A stretch of DNA of 64,000 nucleotides from contig NC_087068.1 in NCBI RefSeq assembly GCF_963678635.1, forward strand, positions 3,040,001-3,104,000, read 5' to 3'. The position numbers and the translations under genes are program-made. Shown in pieces: positions 1 to 10,258 of this stretch (position 1 is its first letter; each line of letters opens with the position of its first letter). The notes under the pieces were generated by a model that worked only from the letters and a program-made list of their open reading frames with translations, was not told the DNA's origin and made no database searches. Source of the stretch: Symsagittifera roscoffensis. Taxonomy: Eukaryota; Xenacoelomorpha; Acoela; Convolutidae.

Positions 1-2270
1 AGGGTTATATCACCGCAGTAAAGCCTCTGAAAGCGGTCTACCTGACTTAAAACTAGGTTGGCTGACACGGTCAACCTTCCGAATTGAATAAAAAGATGTT
101 TTGATAAAATTTTCTGCCGCTCGGAGGGTTGCCCGTGATTTGGACCCTCCGAACCAACAAATTCTAAAAAAATTTTCTTTTCCGAAATAATCAACCCAAA
201 AAGGGTTGCGATTCGGAAAAGTGGTCAAAAACGTCGACTTATGGTACCAAAATTATCCCGATCGGATAACTAGTCTTTGAGAAATCGCCAGAAACGCGTT
301 CGTCAAAATGGCCTTTTTTCACCACCTATATAGGTTCTGAAAGACTTTTTCCGCAATTCCGGTCGAAGGTGCCTAAAAATACTTGAAATGAGCGTAGCAG
401 CCCTGTACGGCACTGGAATAATGCAAAAAAACCGGACCAAAATTGGTTTAGAAACAAAAATTTGGCCAAAAACTATCAAATTTGGACCCTCCGATTCCTT
501 CCTTTTCCAAACCTTAAGTCGTTAGCTTTATCCACGGAGCTACTCGGAGGGTTACACAAAAATTTCTCTAGTAACCGAGCACGTAATGCTAGCACGCTCC
601 TAACGCAAAAAGTTTTATTGCTCTAACTCTAAAAACTCAAAAACTCGATCCCCAAAACAGATTGACAAAATACAGAAAATTATCAAAATTTTGATCGAAA
701 AATTTTCGTTTTTCTAACTTCTACTGAGTCTTTGCTCACACGGTTTCTTTAGTGAAGGGGATCGAACTACGTAGCTACTCTCTATATAAAAGCTTTTTGC
801 CTATCGGAAAAGCTCGGATATCCAAAAATTTGGGGGTCTACAGTTTGGTCGAAAATCGATGATTTTCGACAAAATTGGGTGTTTTTTGGATCTAATTGAG
901 GAGATAAGTAATATGTAATAAGGATAATAACCTATTAGTAGTCGTTAATGAATAGTACTATACCCTCCTTTGCACCAAAATATCCGAATTAAGACCCTTA
1001 ACTCGGAAATTTGTAATCGATGGAGGGTACAATCGGACCGCGCCAATCGTGCCCCCCACCACTTAAGTTTTAAAGAAATAGTAGCCGAACGATACTAAAA
1101 TTGCTTCAACGATACCCAACAGTCGTTGCTGATGTTGTCCTTGATGTCCCTGTTGAGTGTGGAACACGTTGATCAGCTTGCCACTCTACCCTCCGGCCAC
1201 CGGCAAAATTACCATTAACGTGCTTAAACACTCAAATTACACTCGAGGGAGGGTATCCAACCCTTCACCAAAACACACAATCTTTCTATCAGAAACGATA
1301 TAAATCAATCTGAAACAACAACAAATAGGAAGGTCAAATCACGTCTCGTCCGGAAATAACATATAAACTGTCACTTTATGTTTTTTACTGTTTTTGGTCT
1401 TTTTTAGATTTTTTACTGTTTTTTTGTACTTTTTTGTTTTCAAATAAATTTATTTTTGGCTTTTTCTTGGTTATAAACTATTTTTGTTTGGTTTTACGCT
1501 TTCTCTTTAATTGTTTTTGGTCCCGGGACCTCGGGACAAGCGGGTTCATGACTTCCCACCTAACCCTCCGGCCCCCGGAATTTTCGGTGTTAACTGGGTT
1601 AAAAAGCTAAATTGTACTAGACGGAGGGTACGCACCTTCCCCCTAGTACAACAACGGTCATTAAGGCCTCTAACTCGGGCATACGCCCGGAGCGGAGGGT
1701 ACGTCGCTGAAACGCTTGCTGATCATGATGGTTTCATGCCTTTAACAGGCCCACCCAGGAGCGCCATAAAAACGTCTATGTAACATTCGCCCAAATATCA
1801 CACAGCGACGGAGCGTAGAAAAAGTACCTATTAACGACTGGCAGGCGTCAGTTACCTTAATTCTACTCGTTTTTCACCGTCTCGACCTTGCCAGTTGATT
1901 TTCTGGTCTGTTTAGGGCAAAGTAAAAAGTTACCATTTTTAGGCCATCAGTCAAACGACTTTTGATCAGCTTTCGTTTACATGCGAACACAACCACATAG
2001 CTGAGTCTCGGATCCTCAGATCACGTGACTGTCATTAAAAACACGGCTCAAACAACCTATTTTAACATGTTTTTGTGTGACAGTTCTATATTAAATCCAT
2101 TAGAGATGGATTGACCCTTTCCCTTTTCTAGCTACTCATGCTCTGAAATATTAAATAATAACGGTGTTAATTAAGATCTATGACATTATAGCAGCTATAC
2201 AGTCAGTTTACACAGTCCCTTCACATAGACAGTCTCTGGGGGACCAAGCCTCCGCTCCCGTAATATTCTT

Positions 2271-2289
2271 GAGATAACGCTCTTATCTC
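2271..2289. other. Short perfect stem-loop
   Basis: GAGATAA and TTATCTC form a perfect 7-bp stem around a 5-nt loop. It lies 85 bp before a longer stem-loop. No role can be assigned. Confidence 0.5.
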
Positions 2290-2373
2290 TTATAATTCGT
2301 GTCCCGGGAGGGTTCCGTGGTATATTTCTTCCCCCACTGAAGCCTCCTTCTCCACAAATATCCGTCGCTAAGG

Positions 2374-2404
2374 TTCTTATCGTGTGTTATTGCCACGATA
2401 AGAA
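2374..2404. other. 11-bp perfect stem-loop
   Basis: TTCTTATCGTG (2374-2384) is exactly complementary to CACGATAAGAA (2394-2404), with a 9-nt loop. There is no downstream T-run or adjacent gene that would make it a terminator or a histone-type element. It could be the tip of an inverted-repeat transposon. Confidence 0.6.
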
Positions 2405-2785
2405 GCTTCGTAATTTTCTGTCTCTGGTACGACTGTTTTCCACAATATTTGGCGTCGTTCTGTTTTTCGTCTTTTTATTCAAAATGGCCGTCTTTTCTCT
2501 ATTTCTCTAAAAATAAAAATTCTAGAACATTCTGACCCTCCGTCGCAACACTTTTTTGTTCATAAGGCCTTTAGTCACTCTTTTTTATGTCGCCGGAAGG
2601 TTGTGCTGTGTCATCTGGCAGAATGGCACATCGAGATTGGTTGGATCAATCCTTAATTTTATTTTCAATAGTATACCCATTTTGTTTTCCAATAAGACCG
2701 ATCGTTTCGATCAAATCAGCAACTTTCTACAAGTGCCCGAGTGTGGGGCGTTGTTAAGGGTTTTCAGATAGCTTGCAACTTCAGC

Positions 2786-3096
2786 GGACCACTAGAAGAC
2801 TTGACTGAAACAGGTGATCAGCCAAGTGGGAAAGTGGTTCTCAGGAAGGCGACCCAAGAAGTGCTGAACACGCCAAAGAGACATCAAGCGCGGACAAGGA
2901 CAAACAGAGAAGGGCACACAGGAGTGTTCTGTTTGGTCAATCGGTGGACCACTGGGGGACTTGCCTGGAACAGGTGACCAGAAAAATGGGAAAGTGGTGC
3001 TGGAGAGAGGTGCTGGACACGCCAAGGAGACAACCAGCACGGAATCAGAACAAACAGAGAAGGACACACAGGGGTGTTCTTTTTGGTCAACCGGGT
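2786..3096. repeat. Two-copy tandem repeat of about 155 bp
   Basis: Unit 1 (2786-2945) and unit 2 (2946-3096) both begin GGACCACT and both end with a block containing AACAGAGAAGG, ACACAGG and TGTTCT. They differ by substitutions and a 9-bp length difference. The minus strand stays open across most of both units, in two staggered frames that encode similar Cys/Pro/Ser-rich peptides. That openness may simply reflect the repeat. No family was recognised. Confidence 0.75.
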
Positions 3097-3868
3097 ATCG
3101 TTAAAATCCACATTATGTTATAGGAAATAAGTGTAAAATTGGATAAACGGATACCCACTATTTTGAGTATACGTTTTTACTTGAGCAGAGCTTGGAAACA
3201 GTTTCTACGGTTTTATCTCAGGAGGTTTAGCACCAATCGCGCTTAAGGTAATTTTCGGCTTGAGCGGGGGCTAAATAGGGGGAGGTTAGAAGGGGGGCTG
3301 GTTAAGATAGAGGTTGGCGGTTGCAAATTGTAAAAACGGGCGACACATTATAGTAACTATACAATCTTAGTAGAACCGGAGTCTGGAAAGATTCATCTCT
3401 AGACCCAGAACAAGAGTTGCAACGCGAGGATAACCAAATTTAAGATCGAATTAAGGTAGGTAACATGGTGGGATTGGATAGGGGGATCGGAAATAGACAG
3501 TTTTTGAAACCCGAAACGAGAATACCCCATAAGATCGTTAGTAGGGGGAGAAAATCAGGTACCAAACATTTTTTTTACAAAAGGAAGACATTGGTCACTT
3601 TTGAATTTTGGGTGTGTTCATTTTTCTGTTTTTTTCATCAATTTTCTCGCTTAATTTGTTTTTACGTTTTCGGAGCTAATTTTATCGGCTTTTGACGAAT
3701 AGGTGACACAAGACACTTGCTAACAAGTCGTGTTTTGACTTGCATCAAATTAATAAAGGGAGGTAAATTCAGGGGGGCTAGTAGGTTAAACTTTTAGTCA
3801 GTAAGATTGGGTTTTGGAGAAATTTTAATACTAGAGCTCAAGTGGTGGTACCGGGAATCGTGATCTAA
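3097..3868. other. Non-coding spacer before the satellite
   Basis: No convincing coding frame. One 76-codon plus-strand frame at 3465-3695 ends in a Phe-rich stretch made by T-rich DNA and is probably chance. G-rich runs occur around 3260-3300. Confidence 0.5.
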
Positions 3869-5088
3869 GTGTCCCAACACCGAAGAAGAAGAGATCCGAC
3901 TGTCCCAACTCTTGGACGAAGGGTCTTGGGGCAGTGCGAAGGGTCCCAACACTTGAGTGGCTGCTCTTGGGACAGTGCGAGGTGTCCCAAACTTGGACGA
4001 AGGATCTTGGGACAGTGCGAAAAGTCCCAACACTTGAGTGGGAGATCTTGGGACAGTGCGAGATGTTTCCCAACACTTGGAGGAAGGTTTTTGGGACAGT
4101 GCGAGGTGTCCCAACACTTGAGTGAGGGGTCTTGGGACAGTACGAAGTGTCCCAACACTTGAGCAGGTAGTCTTGGGACAGTGCGAAGTGTCCGAACACT
4201 TGAGTGGGAGGTCTTGGGACAGTGCGAAGTGTCCCAACACTTGGACGAAGGGTCTTGGGACGGTGCGAAGTGTCCCAACACTTGAGTGGTTGGTCTTGGG
4301 ACAGTGCGAGGTGTCCCAAAACTTGGACGAAGGGTCTTAGGACAATGCGAAGTGTCCCAACACTTGAACAGGTAGTCTTAAGACAGTTCGAAGTGTCCCA
4401 ACACTTGAGTGGGAGGTCTTGGGACAGTGTGAGGTGTCCCAACACTTGAGTGGGAGGTCTTGGGACAGTGTGAGGTGTCCCAACACTTGAGTGGGAGGTC
4501 TTGGGACGGTACGAAGTGTCCCAACACTTGAGCAGGTAGTCTAAGGACAGTTCGAAGTGTCCAACACTTGAGTGGGAGGTTTTGGGACAGTGTGAGGTGT
4601 CCCAACACTTGAGTGGGAGGTCTTGGGACTGTGCGAGGTGTCCCAACATTTAGACGAAGGGTCTTGGGACAGTGCGTGGTGTCCCAACACTTGATTGAGG
4701 GGTCCTGGGACAGTACAAAGTATCCCAACACTTGAGCAGGTAGTCTTGGGATAGTGCGAAGTGTCCGAACAATTGAGTGGGAGATCATGGGACAGTGCGA
4801 AGTGTCCCAACAGTTGAGTGGGAGATCTTTGGATAGTGCGAAGTGTCCCAACATTAGAACAAAGAGGTCTTGGGACAGTGCGAAGTGTCCCAACATTAGG
4901 ACGAAAGGTCTTGGGACAGTGTGAAGTGTCCCAACACTTGAACGAAAGGTCTTGGGACAAAGTAAAGTATCCCAACACAAGAGCAAAGAGGTCTTGGGAC
5001 AGTGCGAGTTGTATCAACACTTGAGCATAGGGTCCTAGGAGAATTGGAAGACGTCCTGGGATAGTGTGAAGTGTCCCAACACTTGAGT
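3869..5088. repeat. 41-bp satellite array, about 30 units
   Basis: The core of each unit reads TTGGGACA, 8 nt, TGTCCCAA, so every unit has a perfect 8-bp palindromic arm pair. The spacer joining the cores comes in recognisable variants (TTGAGTGGGAGGT, TTGGACGAAGGGT, TTGAGCAGGTAGT and others). Variant order is partly repeated, which suggests growth by blocks of units. The unit is 41 bp and not divisible by 3, so all frames of a strand are sampled. Where units lack stops, this creates long artificial open frames on the minus strand (up to 272 codons) with a 41-residue period. Both ends are degenerate. I treat it as non-coding satellite DNA. Confidence 0.93.
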
Positions 5089-5485
5089 AAAAGCACCAGA
5101 AAGTAATCAGAACGACCAAAAACAGCTTAAAGTCCACACTATTATGATTACGAACTCGAATGATTCTTTTTCTTTTTTTTTAAATTTTAGAATAGAAACT
5201 TGTAAATATTAAAATTTTAAATGAAGAAAATTGTAAATAAAAACCTTGAGTTGAAGTAGGGTACCGATAGCAAATAAAAGAATTCCAGAATCAAAGAAAA
5301 ATCATAACTCGTCGCAACGGAAAGCAACACTATCGGATCCGAAAGTAATGAAACAGAACTTTTCAGTGAACATGATCAACACAAGAAGCGTGAAGGAACA
5401 CAAGTCGAACGAAAGCGCTGTGGAAGGACCAACTGTACCTGCTATATAAATCGATCTTGAGTCACCAGATCAGAGTGTTGACAAG
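5089..5485. other. AT-rich leader between satellite and Gypsy element 1
   Basis: AT-rich sequence with a T-run near 5170. I could not find a copy of the element's 3' LTR-like sequence here, nor a recognisable tRNA primer-binding site. The 5' LTR therefore seems missing, possibly replaced by the satellite. Confidence 0.45.
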
Positions 5486-6372
5486 GTGGAAAGGAAAAAA
5501 ACGGAATCAACACCAATGCCGAAAGCAGCGGAACAAGAAAAGAAGACGATAGAGTCCCCACCAATTGATATTGTAGAGGACACAACAAGCAACACGCCGG
5601 GAACGATAAAAGATGATTCTCAAACAAAAAGAACGTCGTTCACAGAGAGGATAGCAGCGATGGTCGGAATGAAACCAAGAGAGAAGGAGGTGGTGGTAAC
5701 AACGACCGAGAAAAGCAAAGCATTTGGAACAGTTTCTGCAATAACAACAGAGGCCAAACAAGACGATGAGCAGGTCAAACGTGGAGCGACGGCTAACCAT
5801 GAAAAAACAATTGCTCTTGAGCTGGGCGACCCGTTGACAAAGTTGGAGCAAATCGAAAAGAAATTGAAGTGCAGCGAAGAGGATCGACAAGAGCTAAGAA
5901 TGGAAAGACGATAAAACAAGAATGAGAACCTAGACAACTGCTTCAATCTGGCAAGGGCGACGGAAGAAAAGCTACAGCAGATGTCAGACAAAGTAGAGGC
6001 TACCGACAAAGAGCGAGAAAACATATCAAAAATGATATGCACGAAATGAAGCAACGGTACGACACAGTGAACAAAAAATAGTGGAATATAGAGACGAGAA
6101 TGAACACAATGAGCAAAGACCAAGCTGAAAATTCTTGTGCCATACAGTCCAAACTGGATGCTCCCTTGAGAAACTCTATAGCGCAAGATAAACTGGTGGC
6201 AGATAGACCACAAGGCACCAGAGTCGACTTCATAGAACCGAAACGGAATAAACGGGAGTCTACACCGTTACCCCGGATCGCAACGAGCACAGGGCCAGGG
6301 GTCCAAGACCATCATGAAGGATGGAATCTCAAACTCGACATCTGCACCAGGGGACTCCAGCTCGAACACTAA
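5486..6372 (+). pseudogene. Gypsy 1 gag amino-terminal region
   Basis: A 142-codon frame (5486-5914) rich in Lys, Glu, Thr and Ser ends in a heptad-like stretch (LTKLEQIEKKLK) typical of a coiled coil. After the TAA at 5912 the same frame goes on for about 44 codons with more coiled-coil character before a TGA. A further open stretch lies at 6100-6372 in another frame. The position upstream of the capsid segment suggests a gag amino-terminal or matrix-like part. I recognise no domain, so this assignment rests on context. Confidence 0.55.
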
Positions 6373-7080
6373 TGTAGCACCTAACGTCATGACATGGGCA
6401 AGTACCTGGGAAATGATAAACAGGACACTAGAAGCGTTCGCGACAAGGAACAGTGACTCGAGTGAAAGAAGAAGTGGTAAAACCAGGAAGACCTTCAAGA
6501 AACCCAAAGAGCTTAAGGATGACTCGGATGGCTGCATTGACACATGGGTAGAAGTCATGAGACTATACTTGGAACAGGACAAGTTGAATGACGAAAGACA
6601 GGCCTGCAAAGCAATACTGAGCAATCTAGAGGGCACAGCGTTGAAATGCGTTGTAGCAAAAAAGGAAGAGGAACGTGATACGGCAGACAAAATCTTCGAA
6701 ACACTGTTGAGCCGATTCGGATCAGGAATGAAGGGCCACCAAGCTATGATGAGTTTTGAAAAAAAAGAAGACAGATGAACGACGAGTCAATCGATGAGTT
6801 CCTGGATGATCTTGAGAGCTTGAGAAGAAGGAGTGATCCGGAAGAATCAACAAACAGAGGAAACTTCAGCATAGCCTCGAAGTTTATCGGCGGGGTAAAA
6901 ATTGACGACTTCAGAACGATGTTGGCAACGTATTATATACTTTCAAAAGATATTGCACCAACCCCAGAAGAGATGATGAGACAAACGTCTAAGGAGTACA
7001 TGTTGATTAAACCGAAAAAGTACCCGTACTCGGAAGGCAGGAATATGCAAGGGGGAAGACAACCACAGAGGTCATCATAG
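6314..7080 (+). pseudogene. Gypsy 1 gag capsid segment, copy 1
   Basis: The capsid-like region is encoded in two frames, 6314-6778 and 6775-7080, overlapping by ATGA. The first contains TWVEVMRLYLEQDKL and a Lys/Glu-rich helix; the second contains DEFLDDLESLRRRSDPEES, the helical pattern of Gypsy-type gag. The break follows a run of eight A residues just before 6770. The matching run in copy 2 has seven, so the frame shift probably arose by slippage. A TAG closes the frame at 7078-7080 and is shared with copy 2, so it predates the duplication. The product would package element RNA in virus-like particles. Confidence 0.8.
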
Positions 7081-8668
7081 TACAAGCCTAGAGATGATAC
7101 GGATAAACGAAGGTCAAGTGCAAATCGCGGATCAGCAGATCATCACGCAGATTGCACGACATACAAACAAGGCATGAAAAGTCTGGTATACGCGCCGAAT
7201 GAAGAAGACATGAGCCAAACGGAGGAACGTGATTTTTATAGTGGATTGATAATCAAGATAGGCAAGATAGACGCAAGGTGCTTCTTCTGTAATCAAGAGG
7301 GCCATTTCAGAATGGAACGTCCGTTGTTTTTGGAAGCTGTGAAGAATCAAAATCATCCCAAACGCAAGTTAGCACTGGCTGCGGTACAGAATACGAGGAA
7401 CAGACAAGCCGAAATCATTTTGAAGAACACGGAGGCAGCGAGTGGGGAATTATCGACGAAAACGGTGAAAGCTGTAACGCAAGTCAAAACTGTCATGAAG
7501 GCCGAGGCTTGGAATTCACTGGAGATAAACTATGAGAAACCAGCTGCAGAAGCAATCAACAAAGTGAAGCAAGACTTGGCGACAAAAGAAATCGAGCAAC
7601 GACTGAGGCAGGAGATAGAGAAGCCGAGATTGAATGAGACACTCTGCAGAACGAGCCCAGTGCCGGAAGCCACAGAGAGCGCAACAAACTGTGATAATTG
7701 CAACACTCTAAAAATGGTGACGGGAAACTCTTTTGGCATAACAAAAATTGGAGCGAGAATAATGTCGATAATCACAGTGGGCGGTCAGGAAGTAACAAGA
7801 AACCTGAAAGAACCGAGCGATCAGACGATAATGCACTTTGATGTGTACGCAGATTACTTGAGTGCATTAAGCCCGCAAACGACTTCTAGAGCCGTGAGGG
7901 CACTACTCACAAGAGGTAGCAGCAAATCAGTTCGCGTCGACAATAGGTACACGGAAGCATATGGTCCACATGAGGTAACGCTTAACATAGATGGAATAAA
8001 CATCTACACGAAGACCGTCACAAAATGTGATGAAAACCTAGCCGGACAAATCTACTTGGGTAGAGAAGAACTAAAAGTCAGATCGATTGGACACTGTGCC
8101 ATGTTAGAAGAAGACGCGATGCATATCGGGAAGGAAGCAGACATACCTGCACACGAACTAGACATAAGCGGAAAAAAGACTCAACTGCGTGGGTTTATGG
8201 ACACAGGAGCAGTCTCGAGCGTCATACCAATCGAAACATGGAAGAGGATGGGCTTCGACAAAGACGACTTGGTAGACTCGAGAATACGGCTGTCGGCAGC
8301 AATCGAAGGGGCGCTGCGGGTACTAGGCAGAACACCATTAATAGCCCTTGGGGAAACGCAATTTGTGGATGAGCTTCCTCGTGGTGAAGAATCTAGATGA
8401 GTCGGACCAATTCATTTTAGGCAGAGACTTCATCAGGAGTTTCGATGTAACAATTGATCTAAACAATGCGATGTTCAGGATTCGGAACCCGGAAAGGAAG
8501 TATGGAATTAAACCGGTAAATTTAATAATGGCGAATGAGAATAAAGCACCGGTATTCTTGAGTAGGAGGGTAAGGCTGAAAGCAAACGAAGCGGCAAAAG
8601 TAAGCTTGCGGATGAAAAATTATAATGAAGTAAGTGACAATAAACAAGTATATCCCAAATCCATATAG
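7081..8668 (+). pseudogene. Gypsy 1 nucleocapsid and aspartic protease, copy 1
   Basis: The main frame at 7174-8400 carries the zinc-knuckle-like CFFCNQEGHFRMER, where the fourth ligand is Arg/Glu instead of Cys. An upstream knuckle has lost two Cys in this copy (they are present in copy 2). Near the end is the retropepsin active site GFMDTGAVSS (about 8190-8222). A 5-bp deletion near 8349, compared with copies 2 and 3, shifts the frame. The second half, with the flap-side motif FILGRDFIRSFDV, continues in the frame 8348-8668. The family cleaves the gag-pol precursor; this copy cannot make it in one piece. Confidence 0.85.
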
Positions 8669-9712
8669 TCAAAGTGCTGTTTTTTTAGGAAGATTCTTCT
8701 CGATAACCAAAAGTGGCCTCTGCGTCAGTGTATTGTTGAATACTTTTGATATACCTATCACAATCCAGAGGGGAAAGAAATTGGGATACGCTCTTCCTGT
8801 GGAAACTCGATATGAAATGACTAAAAATGTTAAAGAAAAGGAAGTTCTTGATTGCCCAATTCATAGGGAGAAGATTTGTATCTCGAGAAGATTGAAGAAA
8901 ATAAAATATGGATGTAAAATCGCTTAAGTCAGAGACAGATGATGGACTTTCGAGCTGTTCGAATTTTCCGGAAAGACCAACACTAGAGGAATTAGAACTA
9001 CTAGATCGGAACGAGGACCTTTTTTTCGAAACATAAGGCAAACATTGGATTTTGTAACTTCGTTGAGCGCGAAATAGAGCTTGAGGAGTCGGCGGTACGA
9101 CACAGGGAGGGGGCGAGGCGTATGACCCCTAACAAATTGGCTGCATGTAAAAAACAGATAGAAACCTTACTAGAGAACCATCCAATTCACCGTGGGCGTG
9201 TGGAGTAGTGATGGCTAAGAAGAAACGCGACCAACTAAGATTTTGTGACTTTCGATAAATGAACTCCGTCACGGTGAAAGATGCCTATCCCATACCTAGG
9301 GTTGATCAGAGCCTCTCGAAATTAGGGGATGCAAAACGTTTTTACAACTCTTGATTTAGGATCGGCTTTTTGGCAGGATCCACTGAGGAAGCAGGACAGG
9401 GTCAAAACAGGGTTTGCCTGCGAGCTGGGGCTGTTTCAATGGAAAAGGGTGCCTTTTGGCCTTTGCAATGCCACGTCTACGTTTCAACGATTGATGGCAG
9501 ACGCATTGACAAGAGTAACGAAGAAATATGGCAAGCTGGTGATGTGCTACGTGGACGACGTGGTTATTGCGACACCTACTTTAGAGGACCACATCGTGCG
9601 ACTAGATGAGGTGTTCGCTTGCATGAAAAATGCAGGACTTAAATGCAAGCTATCTAAATGGAGATACTCAAGGACTCAATTAAATACCTGGGGAGGATGG
9701 TGGATAAACATG
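8669..9712 (+). pseudogene. Gypsy 1 reverse transcriptase, copy 1
   Basis: Linker and fingers (8669-9310) are broken by several stops and small deletions. Palm follows at 9329-9712 with LDLGSAFWQDPL, the PFGLCNA motif and the catalytic CYVDDVVIA (about 9542-9571). A one-base loss near 9658, shared by all three copies, moves the thumb into another frame (MEILKDSIKYLGRM). Units 1 and 2 both lack about 70 bp that unit 3 keeps upstream of the RT. The copy ends at 9712 by fusion to a second gag segment instead of continuing into RNase H. Confidence 0.88.
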
Positions 9713-10258
9713 GCATTGACACATGGGTAGAAGTCATGAGACTACACTTGGAACAGGACAAGTTGAATGACGAAAGACAGGCCTGCAAAGCAATACTGAG
9801 CAATCTAGAGGGGACAGCGTTGAAATGCGTTGTAGCAAAGAAGGAAGAGGAACGTGATACGGCAGACAAAATCTTCGAAATACTGTTGAACCGATTCGGA
9901 TCAGGAATGAAGGGCCACCAAGCTATGATGAGATATGAAAAAAAGAAGACAGATGAACGACTAGTCAATCGATGGGTTCCTGGATGATCTTGAGAGCTTG
10001 AGAAGAAGGAGTGATCCTGAAGAATCAACAAGCAGAGGAAACTTCAGCATAGCCTCGAAGATTATCGGCGGGGTAAAAATTGACGACTTGATAACGATGT
10101 TGGCAACGTATTATATATTTTCAAAAGATATTGCACCAACCCCAGAAGAGATGATGAGACAAAGGTCTAAGGAACACATGTTGATGAAACCGAAAAATTA
10201 CCCGTACTCGGAAGGCTGGAATATGCAAGGGGGAAGCCAACCACAGAGGTCATCATAG
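9713..10258 (+). pseudogene. Gypsy 1 gag capsid segment, copy 2, fused to RT thumb
   Basis: An open frame at 9658-9987 begins in the RT thumb (MEILKDSIKYLGRM) and reads straight across the unit junction into gag (DTWVEVMRLHLEQ), ending after 109 codons. The rest of the capsid segment lies in a second frame, 9998-10258. The A-run near 9945 is seven bases here. The fused frame is a product of the duplication and there is no sign that it is translated. Confidence 0.85.

Larger units (their letters stand above)
122..2542. repeat. Dispersed CGGAGGGT / ACCCTCCG octamer series
   Basis: The octamer CGGAGGGT or its complement ACCCTCCG occurs at 122-129, 144-151, 486-493, 545-552, 1188-1195, 1563-1570, 1622-1629, 1693-1700 and 2535-2542. 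One-mismatch forms occur near 962, 1021, 1245 and 2305. Several copies form inverted pairs, for example 122/144 and 486/545. An exact 8-mer is expected well under once in 2.5 kb on two strands, so the density is not chance in this AT-rich context. The function is unknown. It may be a protein-binding element or the residue of a repeat family. Confidence 0.6.
1..2785. other. Non-coding region, no gene recognised
   Basis: Both strands carry only short, compositionally ordinary open frames and none resembles a known family. What the region does hold is a recurrent octamer and two perfect stem-loops (separate entries), long T and A runs around 1380-1510, and scattered GC-richer islands around 1510-1760. 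I see no promoter or RNA gene that I can defend. It could be a decayed transposon or a satellite-like intergenic block. Confidence 0.6.

Noticed and set aside
3869-5088. CRISPR array
   Set aside because: Units are contiguous 41-bp satellite repeats without unique spacers, in a eukaryotic context.
3794-5137. Several long minus-strand open frames (up to 272 codons) with 41-residue repeats
   Set aside because: They are translations of the 41-bp satellite in all three frames; open because the unit lacks stops, with no start context or non-repeat domain.
5089-5485. 5' LTR of Gypsy 1
   Set aside because: No match to the 3' non-coding region of the element and no primer-binding site could be seen.
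5507-6690. Minus-strand open frames opposite Gypsy 1 gag
   Set aside because: Shadow frames of the plus-strand gag coding sequence, rich in Phe/Ser/Leu as expected from the complement.
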